A stretch of 64,000 bases of DNA from Sinorhizobium psoraleae (GTDB taxonomy: Bacteria > Pseudomonadota > Alphaproteobacteria > Rhizobiales > Rhizobiaceae), in NCBI RefSeq assembly GCF_013283645.1, contig NZ_JABEKV010000008.1:110967-174966 (forward strand), given 5' to 3'. This document shows positions 44,569 to 52,715 of this stretch, piece by piece. The notes under the pieces were generated by a model. It made no database searches and had not been told where the DNA came from. It worked only from the letters and a program-made list of their open reading frames with translations. How positions within the stretch are numbered: position 1 is the first letter of the stretch; each line of letters begins with the position of its first letter. The translations under genes were made by a program, and so were the position numbers.

Positions 44569-44591
44569 GGAGTTTTCCCCTTCCGGTCTCT

Positions 44592-45782
44592 TCAGGCTGC
44601 CTTGGCGGTCGACGCCGTGGCGGCAGAGCGAAACTGCTTGATCGCTGCGCCCACGCCCGAGCCCGGCTCGATCTTCAAGCCGCAATCGAGCAGCGTGAGT
44701 TCAGCGGCCGAAAGCGCACCCAGAACCATGACTTCGTTCAGCGAGCCGAGGTGGCCGATGCGGAAGACCTTGCCTGCCACCTTGGAGAGGCCGCTGCCGA
44801 GCGAAGTCTTGTAAGTGCTGTAGGCATGCTTGATGACCTGGACGCCATCGATGCCGGCGGGCAGGCGGATCGCCGAGACGGTGTCGGAATGCCACTTCGG
44901 CTCGGTCGCGCAGAGTTTCAGGCTCCAGGCAGAGACCGCGGCACGGACGCCGTTCGCGAGGTGATGATGGCGGGCGAAGATGGTTTCGAGGCCTTCCTCG
45001 AAGATCAGGTCGAGCGAGGCACGCAGACCGCGCAGGAGCTGCGTCGGCGGTGTATAGGGGAAGTAACCCGTGTCATTGGTCTTGACCATGTCCTCGAAGG
45101 AGAAATAGCAGCGCATGTGGCGCGCGGTCTTGGACGCGTCGAGCGCCTTCTGGCTGACCGAGAGAAAGCCGAGGCCGGCTGGCAGCATGAAGCCTTTCTG
45201 CGAACCGGAAACGGCGCAGTCCACGCCCCATTCGTCCTGGCGGAAATCGATCGAGCCGATTGAGGAGACCCCATCGACGAAAAGCAATGCCGGATGACCG
45301 ACGGCGTCGAGCGCCGCGCGCACGGCCGCGACATCAGAGGTCACGCCCGTCGCGGTCTCGTTATGCGTGACGAAGACGGCCTTGATCTGGTGCGCCTTAT
45401 CGGCGGCAAGACGTTCGGCATAGAGGTCGACCGGCACGCCGGTGCCCCATTCCATGTCGAGGCAATCGACCTCGAAGCCCAGCCGCTCTGCCATGTCGAC
45501 CCAGAGATGCGAGAACTGGCCGAAACGGCTCATGAGAACCTTGTCGCCGGGGGAAAGTACGTTGGTCATCGCCGCTTCCCAGGCGCCGGTGCCCGAGGAC
45601 GGATAGATGAAAACGCGGCCGTTCTGGTTCTTGAAGACCTTCTTGACGTCGGCGAAGAGCGGCAATGTCAACTCGGGAAATCGAGGGGAGCGCATGTCTT
45701 CCATCGGCAGGTTCATCGCCTGGCGAACCTGTTCGGGAATGTTGGTGGGGCCGGGAATGAAGAGATGATTGTAGCCTGACAT
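44592..45782 (-). CDS. sgaA: serine-glyoxylate aminotransferase
   Basis: 396 residues of the class V (AGXT-like) aminotransferases. HLFIPGPTNIPEQVRQAMN at the N-terminus, YPSSGTGAWEAAMTNVLSPG, VDGVSSIGSIDFRQDEWGVD, and the PLP lysine in SGSQKGFMLPAGLGFLS. Converts serine and glyoxylate to hydroxypyruvate and glycine, the entry step of the serine cycle. The start at 45782 is the conserved Met. It is the first gene of the sgaA-mclA-mtkA-mtkB operon, separated from the upstream regulator by an intrinsic terminator. Confidence 0.95.
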   Translation of the reverse strand: MSGYNHLFIPGPTNIPEQVRQAMNLPMEDMRSPRFPELTLPLFADVKKVFKNQNGRVFIYPSSGTGAWEAAMTNVLSPGDKVLMSRFGQFSHLWVDMAERLGFEVDCLDMEWGTGVPVDLYAERLAADKAHQIKAVFVTHNETATGVTSDVAAVRAALDAVGHPALLFVDGVSSIGSIDFRQDEWGVDCAVSGSQKGFMLPAGLGFLSVSQKALDASKTARHMRCYFSFEDMVKTNDTGYFPYTPPTQLLRGLRASLDLIFEEGLETIFARHHHLANGVRAAVSAWSLKLCATEPKWHSDTVSAIRLPAGIDGVQVIKHAYSTYKTSLGSGLSKVAGKVFRIGHLGSLNEVMVLGALSAAELTLLDCGLKIEPGSGVGAAIKQFRSAATASTAKAA

Positions 45783-45938
45783 CGTTCCTCCAATGGCTGC
45801 GTCCGCGGACGGCGTTTCGTCGGCGCCAAAGCTGCCTTCCGGACCATGTCCGCACAACACTCGCTCAGGCAGAAAAGAATGCCCGACGAGCAGCGCAGGA
45901 GCGGCCCTAACGGGTGGTCACTTGCAAGGGATGGGTAG

Positions 45939-45962
45939 GGAAAAGACTACCCGCAGGTAGTC
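45939..45962 (-). terminator. intrinsic terminator of the LuxR-type gene
   Basis: On the minus strand, GACTACC-TGCG-GGTAGTC is a perfect 7-bp stem with a tetraloop, followed at once by TTTTCC. The TGA stop of the regulator is part of the stem. It separates the regulator transcript from sgaA, which must therefore have its own promoter within 45783-45938. Confidence 0.75.
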
Positions 45963-46590
45963 ACTCCAGATTGCGCCGGCGTTCCTTGGCGTAAAGGGCG
46001 ACCGCCATGGCGCGGTTGCGCACCTCGAGCTTGTCGTAAAGATTTTTGAGGTGGTATTTCACGGTATTCTCGGAAATGCCTGTTCGAGCGGCGATTTGGA
46101 TATTGGTCCAACCGTTGGCCAGCATGCCGAGCAGTTCTGTCTCGCGAGAGGTGAGCTGTTGGAACGGCGTGTTCGAAATTTTCGATAGCACCGTGTAGGG
46201 AATGCAGATCCGACCCTGCATTACGGCGGTGAGCGTCGCGAACAGGATTTCAGGATCTTCGAATTGGTAGCAGAGACCGTTGACACCAAGCCGGATGGTC
46301 TCGTTGAGGATCGAAGGATTGCTAGTATCGGCGAAGAGAACAATCCGTGGGTCGAACCCCAGCCGGCTGAGTTCCGCTAGCACCTCGGGCGCCTCTGCAT
46401 CGTCGAGCTGCCAACTGAGCAGTACGCAATCCGTCTTGATGGAGGCAAGCTTCTCGCAAAGTTCGGCCGATGTTCGCGCCGTATCGATGATGGAAAACCT
46501 GGCATTTTCGGAAAAAAGTCCGCGAAGAGCGGCAATCACCAGTGGGTTGCGCTCCGCAATCAAAACCCGGCCTCCGACCTCCTGCGACAT
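45961..46590 (-). CDS. LuxR-family regulator with degenerate receiver domain
   Basis: 209 residues. The C-terminal HTH is clear: QLTSRETELLGMLANGWTNI with ISENTVKYHLKNLYDKLEVR. The N-terminal 120 residues have the CheY-like fold, but the phosphoacceptor position is Ser59 (CVLLSWQLDD in place of VLLD) and the acidic pocket is Glu13-Arg14 rather than two acids. It is therefore unlikely to be phosphorylated in the normal way and may bind a ligand or act constitutively. It lies directly upstream of the sga operon, for which it is the nearest intact candidate regulator. Confidence 0.9.
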   Translation of the reverse strand: MSQEVGGRVLIAERNPLVIAALRGLFSENARFSIIDTARTSAELCEKLASIKTDCVLLSWQLDDAEAPEVLAELSRLGFDPRIVLFADTSNPSILNETIRLGVNGLCYQFEDPEILFATLTAVMQGRICIPYTVLSKISNTPFQQLTSRETELLGMLANGWTNIQIAARTGISENTVKYHLKNLYDKLEVRNRAMAVALYAKERRRNLE

Positions 46591-47076
46591 GTGCCTCCCT
46601 GCGTCCTATGCGGTGACACGCACCATCCAGCGACGATCCGAACAGTAACATCACAAATTCCGTACATTTCACCGTCGAGCGACGAAACGTGTCTTAAAAC
46701 GTCTTTTTATGAGAGTAATGTCCGAAGGGTTCCGCGCATATTTAGGGCCGACGAGCGCGCTCAGACGGCGACGCGGTCCAGGCCGGGGCGATGGACGTTT
46801 CCCTTGCCAAGTCCATAGCCGACTCGTTGAAGGTGCAGGAGATTGAGGCGTTAATGACCGAACGGATCTCATAGGCAGGAGCATGAAGAAAAGCCTCCCA
46901 AAGCGTTCAAGCTGCGTTCATGCAGAGCACGCTATAAACCATTGAAAGACAAGACGATGGTAGCCGCCTAATAAGAGCTGGCAGGCGCTCCAACTATGCC
47001 CGGGAACCGGAGAAAGACCGAGCAAAGTCAAATGCCGGATGTCGCATGACGGCTGCCTCCCGAGGGAGTTGAAAAC
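46591..47076. other. gene-free stretch between regulator and SH3-protein genes
   Basis: About 490 bp; frames are short and unrecognised. It holds the promoters of the two divergent genes. Confidence 0.4.
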
Positions 47077-47880
47077 GTGAAACGCACCCTTTTGAAAATT
47101 GCCGCAACCGGTATGCTTTTGCTTGCTCCGGCGATCGCTCAGGCGACAGAAGGCTTCGCGACGGCGAACGTCAATTTGCGCGCCGGCCCAAGCACGGCAT
47201 ATCCGGCGGTCACCGTAATTCCGGCCGGCGAATCCATCGAAATCTACGGCTGTCTTGCCGACGTGCCCTGGTGCGACGTGGAGTTCTACGGCGACCGTGG
47301 CTGGGTGCACGGCCGATATATACAGGTACTTTATCAACAGCGCCGTGTTTATGTCGGCCCTCGATATTATCGCCCGCTCGGTATTCCCGCCGTTGTCTTC
47401 AGCTTCAGCAGCTATTGGGATCGTCACTATCGCGACTATGACTTTTACCGCGATCGCGATCGCTGGCGCCGCGGACCGGACTTCTATCGCGGCCCGGATC
47501 GCCGTGCGGCGCCTAGCCGCAGACCTGAATTCGAGCCGAGGCCAGCTCCGCCCCCGGAATTCGACGGGAGGTTGGAGCGGAGGCCCGATTTTCGCCGTCC
47601 CCCTGAAAGACGCCGGGACCTTGACGATCGTCCGGATCGCCTTCCGGATTTCGATCGCGCGCCCAACCGCAGGCCTAATGTCGGTAGTCGGCCGGACTTT
47701 GACCGTGATCTGCGCGGCGGCGGCGATCGCAACCGCCGGAACTTCGAACGTGGGGGCGATGATGGCGATCGCGTCATCCGTCGCGGCGACGACAATCGTG
47801 ACCGCAGGGGTGGTGACAATGGCCGCCGCAGGCCGCAGCGACGTGTCTGCGAACTCGGCGAACCGGATTGCCCGAACTAA
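47077..47880 (+). CDS. periplasmic SH3-domain protein with Arg/Asp-rich tail
   Basis: 267 residues: signal peptide (MKRTLLKIAATGMLLLAPAI, cleavage after AQA), then a bacterial SH3 domain (TANVNLRAGPSTAYPAVTVI, GCLADVPWCDVEFYGDRGWV) to about residue 105. Residues 115-260 are a low-complexity tail dominated by Arg, Asp and Pro (RRPDFRRPPERRRDLDDRPD is typical). The tail ends in a small Cys pair region (RRVCELGEPDCPN). The SH3 part is common in rhizobial envelope proteins thought to touch peptidoglycan. Its mixed-charge tail is likely disordered. It is monocistronic. Confidence 0.88.
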   Translation: MKRTLLKIAATGMLLLAPAIAQATEGFATANVNLRAGPSTAYPAVTVIPAGESIEIYGCLADVPWCDVEFYGDRGWVHGRYIQVLYQQRRVYVGPRYYRPLGIPAVVFSFSSYWDRHYRDYDFYRDRDRWRRGPDFYRGPDRRAAPSRRPEFEPRPAPPPEFDGRLERRPDFRRPPERRRDLDDRPDRLPDFDRAPNRRPNVGSRPDFDRDLRGGGDRNRRNFERGGDDGDRVIRRGDDNRDRRGGDNGRRRPQRRVCELGEPDCPN

Positions 47881-48085
47881 TGTGGCCGGGGGCGGCAGAG
47901 CAGCCGCTCCAAAATGCTTCACTTCGGTGCATAGTAACCGCTGAGGGGCGGAAACCAAGAAAAAGGGCAAGGTCGGTGACTGATGCAATCAGCTTAATGA
48001 GCGCACGAGGTTTGGTTGAAATAACCGATTTGACAGGCCGGTCTTCCGGCAGTCGGGTTTCGACGGCATCCTTACCGCAAAGGAG

Positions 48086-48283
48086 ATGGATGAAAAGATC
48101 TCGGCCTGCTCAAGAAAACGCGCGAGGCCAAAGGCATCTCCCGCGCCGAGTTAGCGCATTTTGCTAGGCCTGTCGGTATCTGTTTACGGGAGGTACGAGC
48201 GAGGCTCAGAAGCTCGAATGTCGATCCCGCGCCTGATTCATCTCTTTGAGATCATGGGCTTTATGCCTCGATATGATCTTTGA
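48086..48283 (+). pseudogene. XRE-type antitoxin-like HTH remnant
   Basis: Two frames together give LGLLKKTREAKGISRAELAH and, after one extra A, AGLSVSVYGRYERGSEARMS, IPRLIHLFEIMGFMPRYDL before the stop at 48283. This matches HTH proteins that pair with AbiEii/AbiGii nucleotidyltransferase toxins. A base also appears lost in the A run near its start. The adjacent AbiEii fragment is in the opposite orientation, so the pair has been rearranged. Confidence 0.75.
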
Positions 48284-48790
48284 CACAGCGCCGCACTTCG
48301 AACTGCCTCTTTGCTCAGCCTCGCAGCCGCAACCGCATGCGGCATCAGGAATGTATCAATCTGCGGAACAATCTCCGTCAGATTCCCCGGATTGTGTGCA
48401 ACGCCTTCAACGAAAGCACGCCATTGTCGCTGCTTTTGCTCGTCCCGTGCAAAGGCGTCCGTCAACGCATCCGGTAGGTCGTTGGGAATCGGCGTCTCGC
48501 GCCGCTCAAGGTAGCGGCGATTGCGCGCGCCAGCCGATCACCGCTGAAATCAAAGGACCTGCTGAGAACCCAAAGGTCGTAGAAATCCTTCATCCAGCTA
48601 TTTGCACGCCCCAGCATGACCATCGCCTGGAACTTCTCCGCAATGACCGTCTCTCGCGCATAGGCTCGGAGGCGAGGCGCCGGGAAATCCAGCATGGAAG
48701 GATAGTCCAACATCTCCGCCCCGGGCTCGAGCGCATCGCCAAAGCCGAAGTCGATCGTCAGGTTGATCCGAGCGCCGCTGATCGAGGAAA
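48238..48790 (-). pseudogene. AbiEii/AbiGii nucleotidyltransferase toxin fragment
   Basis: C-terminal two thirds of an AbiEii-type toxin: GARINLTIDFGFGDALEPGA, LDFPAPRLRAYARETVIAEK, FQAMVMLGRANSWMKDFYDL and WVLSRSFDFSGDRLARAIAA; after a shift near 48490 DAFARDEQKQRQWRAFVEGV continues. The N-terminal nucleotidyltransferase motif (GSxxxxxxD) is missing because homology stops where the HiPIP gene begins near 48790. It is non-functional. Confidence 0.82.
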
Positions 48791-49067
48791 GCTGTCCCGC
48801 CGGAACTTTTTGAAGGTTTCAGGGACTGGGGCTGCAGTTGCCGGAGCCGTCGGACTCACCTCTTGCATGACAAGTCCGCGCATGGCGCCCGTGGCGCGTG
48901 GCGCGGGAACTACCCCGAAGCGTGAGGCGGCTTACCAGAATTCTCCCAACCGGGGCCGCCGCTGTGCGGGATGCACCCATTTCCTCGAGCCGAACGCTTG
49001 CGAGATCGTTGCCGGCGAGATCAGCCCCAATGGCTGGTGCCGCTTTCACGAACCGCGGCGGACCTGA
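48783..49067 (+). pseudogene. high-potential iron-sulfur protein (HiPIP), start codon lost
   Basis: The exported HiPIP body is complete: Tat motif SRRNFLKVSGTGAAVAGAVG, then the four cluster cysteines in RRCAGCTHFLEPNACEIVAG and EISPNGWCRFHEP (C-x2-C-x8-C-x11-C). No ATG, GTG or TTG lies in frame just before SRRNFLK; the only option is CTG at 48792. The preceding DNA belongs to the AbiEii fragment, so a rearrangement probably removed the start and promoter. If translated from CTG it would be a periplasmic electron carrier, fitting with the cupredoxin and P460 genes after it. Confidence 0.68.
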
Positions 49068-49343
49068 AGGAACGGCAACCGAGTAAGGCGCCGGAGGAGC
49101 AAGGCTACGGCTGAAAAGATTGGGTTAACAAGCGGCGGTTGTCGAAGCTCTTGCAAGGAGTGGCGACCATCGGCGATTCAACTATGCGTGAGCCCCGTGA
49201 CGGTCACCCGGTCGCAAACAAGGAGGTGCCAAGCGCACGAGGTTGGGGCTCGCAAGAAAGCCCGCCCGAGACCTTTCAAAGATCCGTGATCCTCACCGAT
49301 AGGCTACTTGACCTGCAACACGCATGAACCTGTGGGAGGAGAC

Positions 49344-49661
49344 ATGCGCGCAGTAATTCTTCTCACCCTGGCTGGCACTGTTTTGGCATCCGTGTGTCAT
49401 GCCGGCGAACACCGCATAGGCATGGCGGGCATGGCTTACGCGCCCGCGATGATCGAGGCGAAGGTGGGCGACACCCTCGTTTTCGTGAATGGCGATACTC
49501 AGGCGCACAACGTGCTGATAGCGACGGTCGGCTTTTCGACCGACCTTGGCAAGCAGGATCCGGGCAGCCAGACAACGCTTACGGTCCGCAAGTCAGGAAC
49601 GTTTGATGTCGAATGCGCCATCCACGAGGGCATGCACGCCCGCGTCGTCGTCAGGCCGTAA
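49344..49661 (+). CDS. small periplasmic cupredoxin (amicyanin/plastocyanin-like)
   Basis: 105 residues with a signal peptide (MRAVILLTLAGTVLASVCHA). The type 1 copper ligands are visible: His in NGDTQAHNVLI, and Cys, His and Met in VECAIHEGMHARV (C-x2-H-x2-M). MAYAPAMIEAKVGDTLVFVN is the typical beta-strand start. GGGAGGA precedes the ATG at 49344. It probably shuttles electrons in the periplasm, and its gene lies 12 bp before a P460-like gene. Confidence 0.9.
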   Translation: MRAVILLTLAGTVLASVCHAGEHRIGMAGMAYAPAMIEAKVGDTLVFVNGDTQAHNVLIATVGFSTDLGKQDPGSQTTLTVRKSGTFDVECAIHEGMHARVVVRP

Positions 49662-49673
49662 GGAAGGGGAAAC

Positions 49674-50207
49674 ATGCGCAAGATCGTCGCCATCAGCCTG
49701 GCCGCCGTCTTCGCCACGGGCCTGGTGGGTTATAGCCTTGCTGGGCCGGACAGGGTCGCCTTCCCGAGTGGCTATGCGGAACGCTTCGTGCTTTACAACA
49801 CCGTGGACCGTCCGGATCGCAAGACCATTCGTTTCATGTACGTAAGCCCCGAGACCCATCCCAAAGCGAAGGCCGGCGAGCCGGCCCCTGACGGAACCAT
49901 CCTCATCATGGAGGATCATCGGGCGAAGCTGGACGCCTCGGGCAGTGTTGAATTTGGGCCGGACGGTCGCCTCGTGCCTACCAACCAGATAACCAACATC
50001 TTCGTCATGGAGAAGCGCACGGGCTGGGGCGATGCCTATCCGCCAGAGGTGCGCAATGGCGACTGGGACTATGCGCACTACCTGCCCGGTGGCGCGCCCA
50101 AGGCGGATGCAAAATTCGACGGATGCTTCTCCTGCCCTCGGAACCGGGCCGGCCGCGACTTCAACTTCACCTACGCGAAGTATCTTCTGGATCGCGAGGG
50201 CAAGTAG
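49674..50207 (+). CDS. cytochrome P460 family protein lacking the haem-binding histidine
   Basis: 177 residues with signal peptide (MRKIVAISLAAVFATGLVGY). The beta-rich P460 fold is seen in GYAERFVLYNTVDRPDRKTI and RFMYVSPETH, TILIMEDHRAKLDASGSVEF. The haem attachment site, expected as CxxCH in this family, reads CFSCPRNRAGRDFNFTYAKY: His is replaced by Pro155 (codon CCT, one change from CAT). The axial ligand is therefore missing and the protein may not bind c-type haem. It is probably co-transcribed with the cupredoxin gene. Confidence 0.85.
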   Translation: MRKIVAISLAAVFATGLVGYSLAGPDRVAFPSGYAERFVLYNTVDRPDRKTIRFMYVSPETHPKAKAGEPAPDGTILIMEDHRAKLDASGSVEFGPDGRLVPTNQITNIFVMEKRTGWGDAYPPEVRNGDWDYAHYLPGGAPKADAKFDGCFSCPRNRAGRDFNFTYAKYLLDREGK

Positions 50208-50252
50208 CTTTCCGCAGAACGTGGATCTGATCGAGCGAGCCCGTTCGCCGAT

Positions 50253-50990
50253 TCACCGCCGAGGGGCAAGTTGCGGCACCATCTCTTCCGGAGGACTGGC
50301 GTGGAGCTGCCGCATCTCGGCAATCGCACCAGGCAGCCAAAGGCGCACCTGGCGCATGGCATGCTCCGTGAGATCCTCCGGCAACGGCATCCGATAAACG
50401 TGCTTGCGGATCGCAAGGAACATGAGGGAACCGTGCAGCGTCATGGCGATTTCGCGCTCCTCGTGCTGCATCGGGCGGGTCGGAAGGTCCGGCAGGCCTG
50501 CCTCGCGTCTCAGCGCGCCGATGACCGGCTCGAGGATCGAGGCGGTCAGCACGGCGCCGCGCCGACCGGGCTGGCCATAGCCGTCCAGACCAGCGCGAAC
50601 GAACAGGCGCATCGACTGGCCGGTGATTGCACCCACGTAGCCGGCGTATAGGTGACCGAGCCGCTCGGCAAGCGGCGCTTCGTTCGAGTTTAGCGCCGCA
50701 CGCCAGTCCTCGTTGCGCCAACGCATGGCACGCTCCTGGAACAGCGCGGCGACGATCTCATCCTTGCTCCTGAAATGCTTGTAGAGTGCGGCTTGCGTGA
50801 TACCGAGGCGCGAGGCCAACCTCCGCGTCGAGGCTCCGAAGCCCTCTTCCGCGAACAATGCCGCCGCCTCAGCAAGGATGGCGACGCGACGTTCGTCGGA
50901 CGGCAATCGCCGGCGCTTCGGCTGCTCTCCCGCAGCGGCTGCACTATCCGGTTCTATCGCGACGATCTTCCGACGTGGCTTAGCGCTCAA
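50253..50990 (-). CDS. TetR-family transcriptional regulator
   Basis: About 245 residues. HTH: RRVAILAEAAALFAEEGFGA with STRRLASRLGITQAALYKHF and RSKDEIVAAL. The C-terminal half is an all-helix ligand domain (YVGAITGQSMRLFVRAGLDG). I chose TTG at 50990 (MSAKPRRK) because GGGAG lies 8 bp upstream and the longer frame to 51224 carries no domain. The gene ends 45 bp from the stop of the P460-like gene and is convergent with it, so its target is not obvious. Confidence 0.87.
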   Translation of the reverse strand: MSAKPRRKIVAIEPDSAAAAGEQPKRRRLPSDERRVAILAEAAALFAEEGFGASTRRLASRLGITQAALYKHFRSKDEIVAALFQERAMRWRNEDWRAALNSNEAPLAERLGHLYAGYVGAITGQSMRLFVRAGLDGYGQPGRRGAVLTASILEPVIGALRREAGLPDLPTRPMQHEEREIAMTLHGSLMFLAIRKHVYRMPLPEDLTEHAMRQVRLWLPGAIAEMRQLHASPPEEMVPQLAPRR

Positions 50991-51519
50991 TACCAGCTCC
51001 CATAGATGCCCAAACCGATCCTCTTTGCCGTTCAGAAGGGGCGTACCTAGAATAATAGTCCCCGTGCCGAAGCGTGGTGACGAGGACGATCTGTAGAAAG
51101 AAGCTTTGCCTGGCCATTTTATACGTCCAGGCTCGAAGCGATGGAAATGAGAACAATCAAATTGGACTTTCGGCGCGAAAGTGATCTTCCCCGCTAACAA
51201 GGCCAGTGGTCTGGGCAATACCAAGCTTCCGGGCCTGTGTGTCCGGTCGAGTTCGCTAGTGAATGGCAGCTAAGTCCCGCAAAGCTGCTGTCCGGCTCTT
51301 CGCATTGGACTTCCGCTCGCCACCCGACTGCGACGGATAGGAACCGAAACAATCGACCCGTTGCAGGCATCGGCCAATAGTGATCGGAATGTCCTGTGCT
51401 GGCGTTGAAAACGGACGCTAAAAGCAGTTACACGGATTTTATCGAGGAACAGGTAACCTGCAACGCTTGTGAGAAAGCAGGCGCAGGTGGGCTTCAAGGT
51501 GCTCGGTAGGTGCAGCCCA
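50991..51519. other. gene-free stretch upstream of the TetR gene
   Basis: About 530 bp without recognisable frames or hairpins. Confidence 0.4.
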
Positions 51520-51726
51520 TCACATACGTTCCGCCGCGGCAGTCAGGCCTGCAGCATCGCGTGTTCCTGACTGATAGGCACCGATCAGCCTCGCCGCGAG
51601 TATTTCAGCCTCCTCGGACTTCAGTGGCAATGCCCGCAATTGCAGTTCGCGACGGAAAATGCTCTCAATCATCTCGAGCTCGTCAGGCCCTAGTGGGTCA
51701 AGGGTGCATACTCGTTGGGGTCTCAT
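51520..51726 (-). CDS. small conserved-looking hypothetical protein
   Basis: 68 residues with AGGAAGAG 5 bp before the ATG. The C-terminal 50 residues are helical (LGPDELEMIESIFRRELQLR, EEAEILAARLIGAYQSGTRD). Small proteins of this kind with the DELEMIE and AARLI pattern are frequent in rhizobia, but I know no function. The frame is intact and well spaced from its neighbours. Confidence 0.6.
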   Translation of the reverse strand: MRPQRVCTLDPLGPDELEMIESIFRRELQLRALPLKSEEAEILAARLIGAYQSGTRDAAGLTAAAERM

Positions 51727-51998
51727 TAGCTCTTCCTCCTGGCCCGGCGATCGCCTCGGTCGCCGGGGGAAAGTCTACGCGTCTTGATCGACATAGCGAG
51801 TCAATACTGCGCCCCAAGGACAAAGGGTCTGGAACCGTACGGACACCGCGAGATTGGAGAAGACTGGACTTCAGAATGATACTGGCTTGCACATAGCCGA
51901 TGGGCAGCCGGCATGCTAATGTGATACCGATCCGCGTTTCTTGGCAGAAAGCGGTCGACAGAGCCGCGGTGCGCCGGCTCCCCATTGAGGGGAAGGCA

Positions 51999-52715
51999 AT
52001 GGCAATTCCTCCTCAAGCTTCGGTTAACAACCGGTTGCTGGCCCTGCTTCCGGAGCCTGACTATAACCAGATTGCGCCTGAACTCGACTATGTCAAAGTG
52101 ACTAGAGGCGCTCTGATTGCTACGGCCGGCGCCCCCATAGACCATGTTTATTATCTCACGTCCGGGATTGGCTCCCTGGTCGCCTCGACGCCTGAGGGTA
52201 ACAAAGCGGAGGCGGGTATCTTCGGGAGTGAAGGTTACATCCCGACTTCTGCCGCTATGGGTGTAGAGCTCAGTGTGCACGACATCATCATGCAGATCGA
52301 AGGAGACGCCTACCGGATGGAGTTCAGCGCATTCCGGACGTGGATGGATCATAACCGGAACTTCGCCAGGGTGATGATCCGATGCATCGAGGCCTTCTCG
52401 ATTCAGCTTACCTACACTGCGATTTCGAACGCGTTGCACGGGGTGGACGAGAGATTGGCCAGATGGCTGCTGATGTGTCACGACCGTGTATCAGGCGACG
52501 AGATTCCTCTCACGCACGAGTTCATTTCGCTGATGCTCGCGGTTCGCCGACCAAGCGTCACAACGTCGCTCCACGTCCTTGAAGGCAACGGTTTCATTCG
52601 CTCGAACAGGGGCAACATCATTATCCGGAACAGGCAAGCCCTCGAAGAGTTCGCCCGGGATGCCTATGGTAAGCCGGAGGCAGAATACCGTCGACTTATG
52701 ACTGCGCTCTTCTGA
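51999..52715 (+). CDS. Crp/Fnr-family transcriptional regulator
   Basis: 238 residues: an N-terminal cNMP-like beta-barrel (LLALLPEPDYNQIAPELDYV, YYLTSGIGSLVASTPEGNKA) and a C-terminal winged helix (LTHEFISLMLAVRRPSVTTS, LHVLEGNGFIRSNRGNIIIR). No N-terminal or central Fe-S cysteine cluster is seen, so it is neither FNR nor FixK-like in sensing. ALHGVDERLARWLLMCHDR is the common linker of this rhizobial Crp subgroup. The start at 51999 has GGGGAAGG upstream. Target unknown. Confidence 0.9.
   Translation: MAIPPQASVNNRLLALLPEPDYNQIAPELDYVKVTRGALIATAGAPIDHVYYLTSGIGSLVASTPEGNKAEAGIFGSEGYIPTSAAMGVELSVHDIIMQIEGDAYRMEFSAFRTWMDHNRNFARVMIRCIEAFSIQLTYTAISNALHGVDERLARWLLMCHDRVSGDEIPLTHEFISLMLAVRRPSVTTSLHVLEGNGFIRSNRGNIIIRNRQALEEFARDAYGKPEAEYRRLMTALF

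Noticed and set aside
43603..44814. 403-residue open frame on the plus strand
   Set aside because: Antisense to mclA and sgaA.
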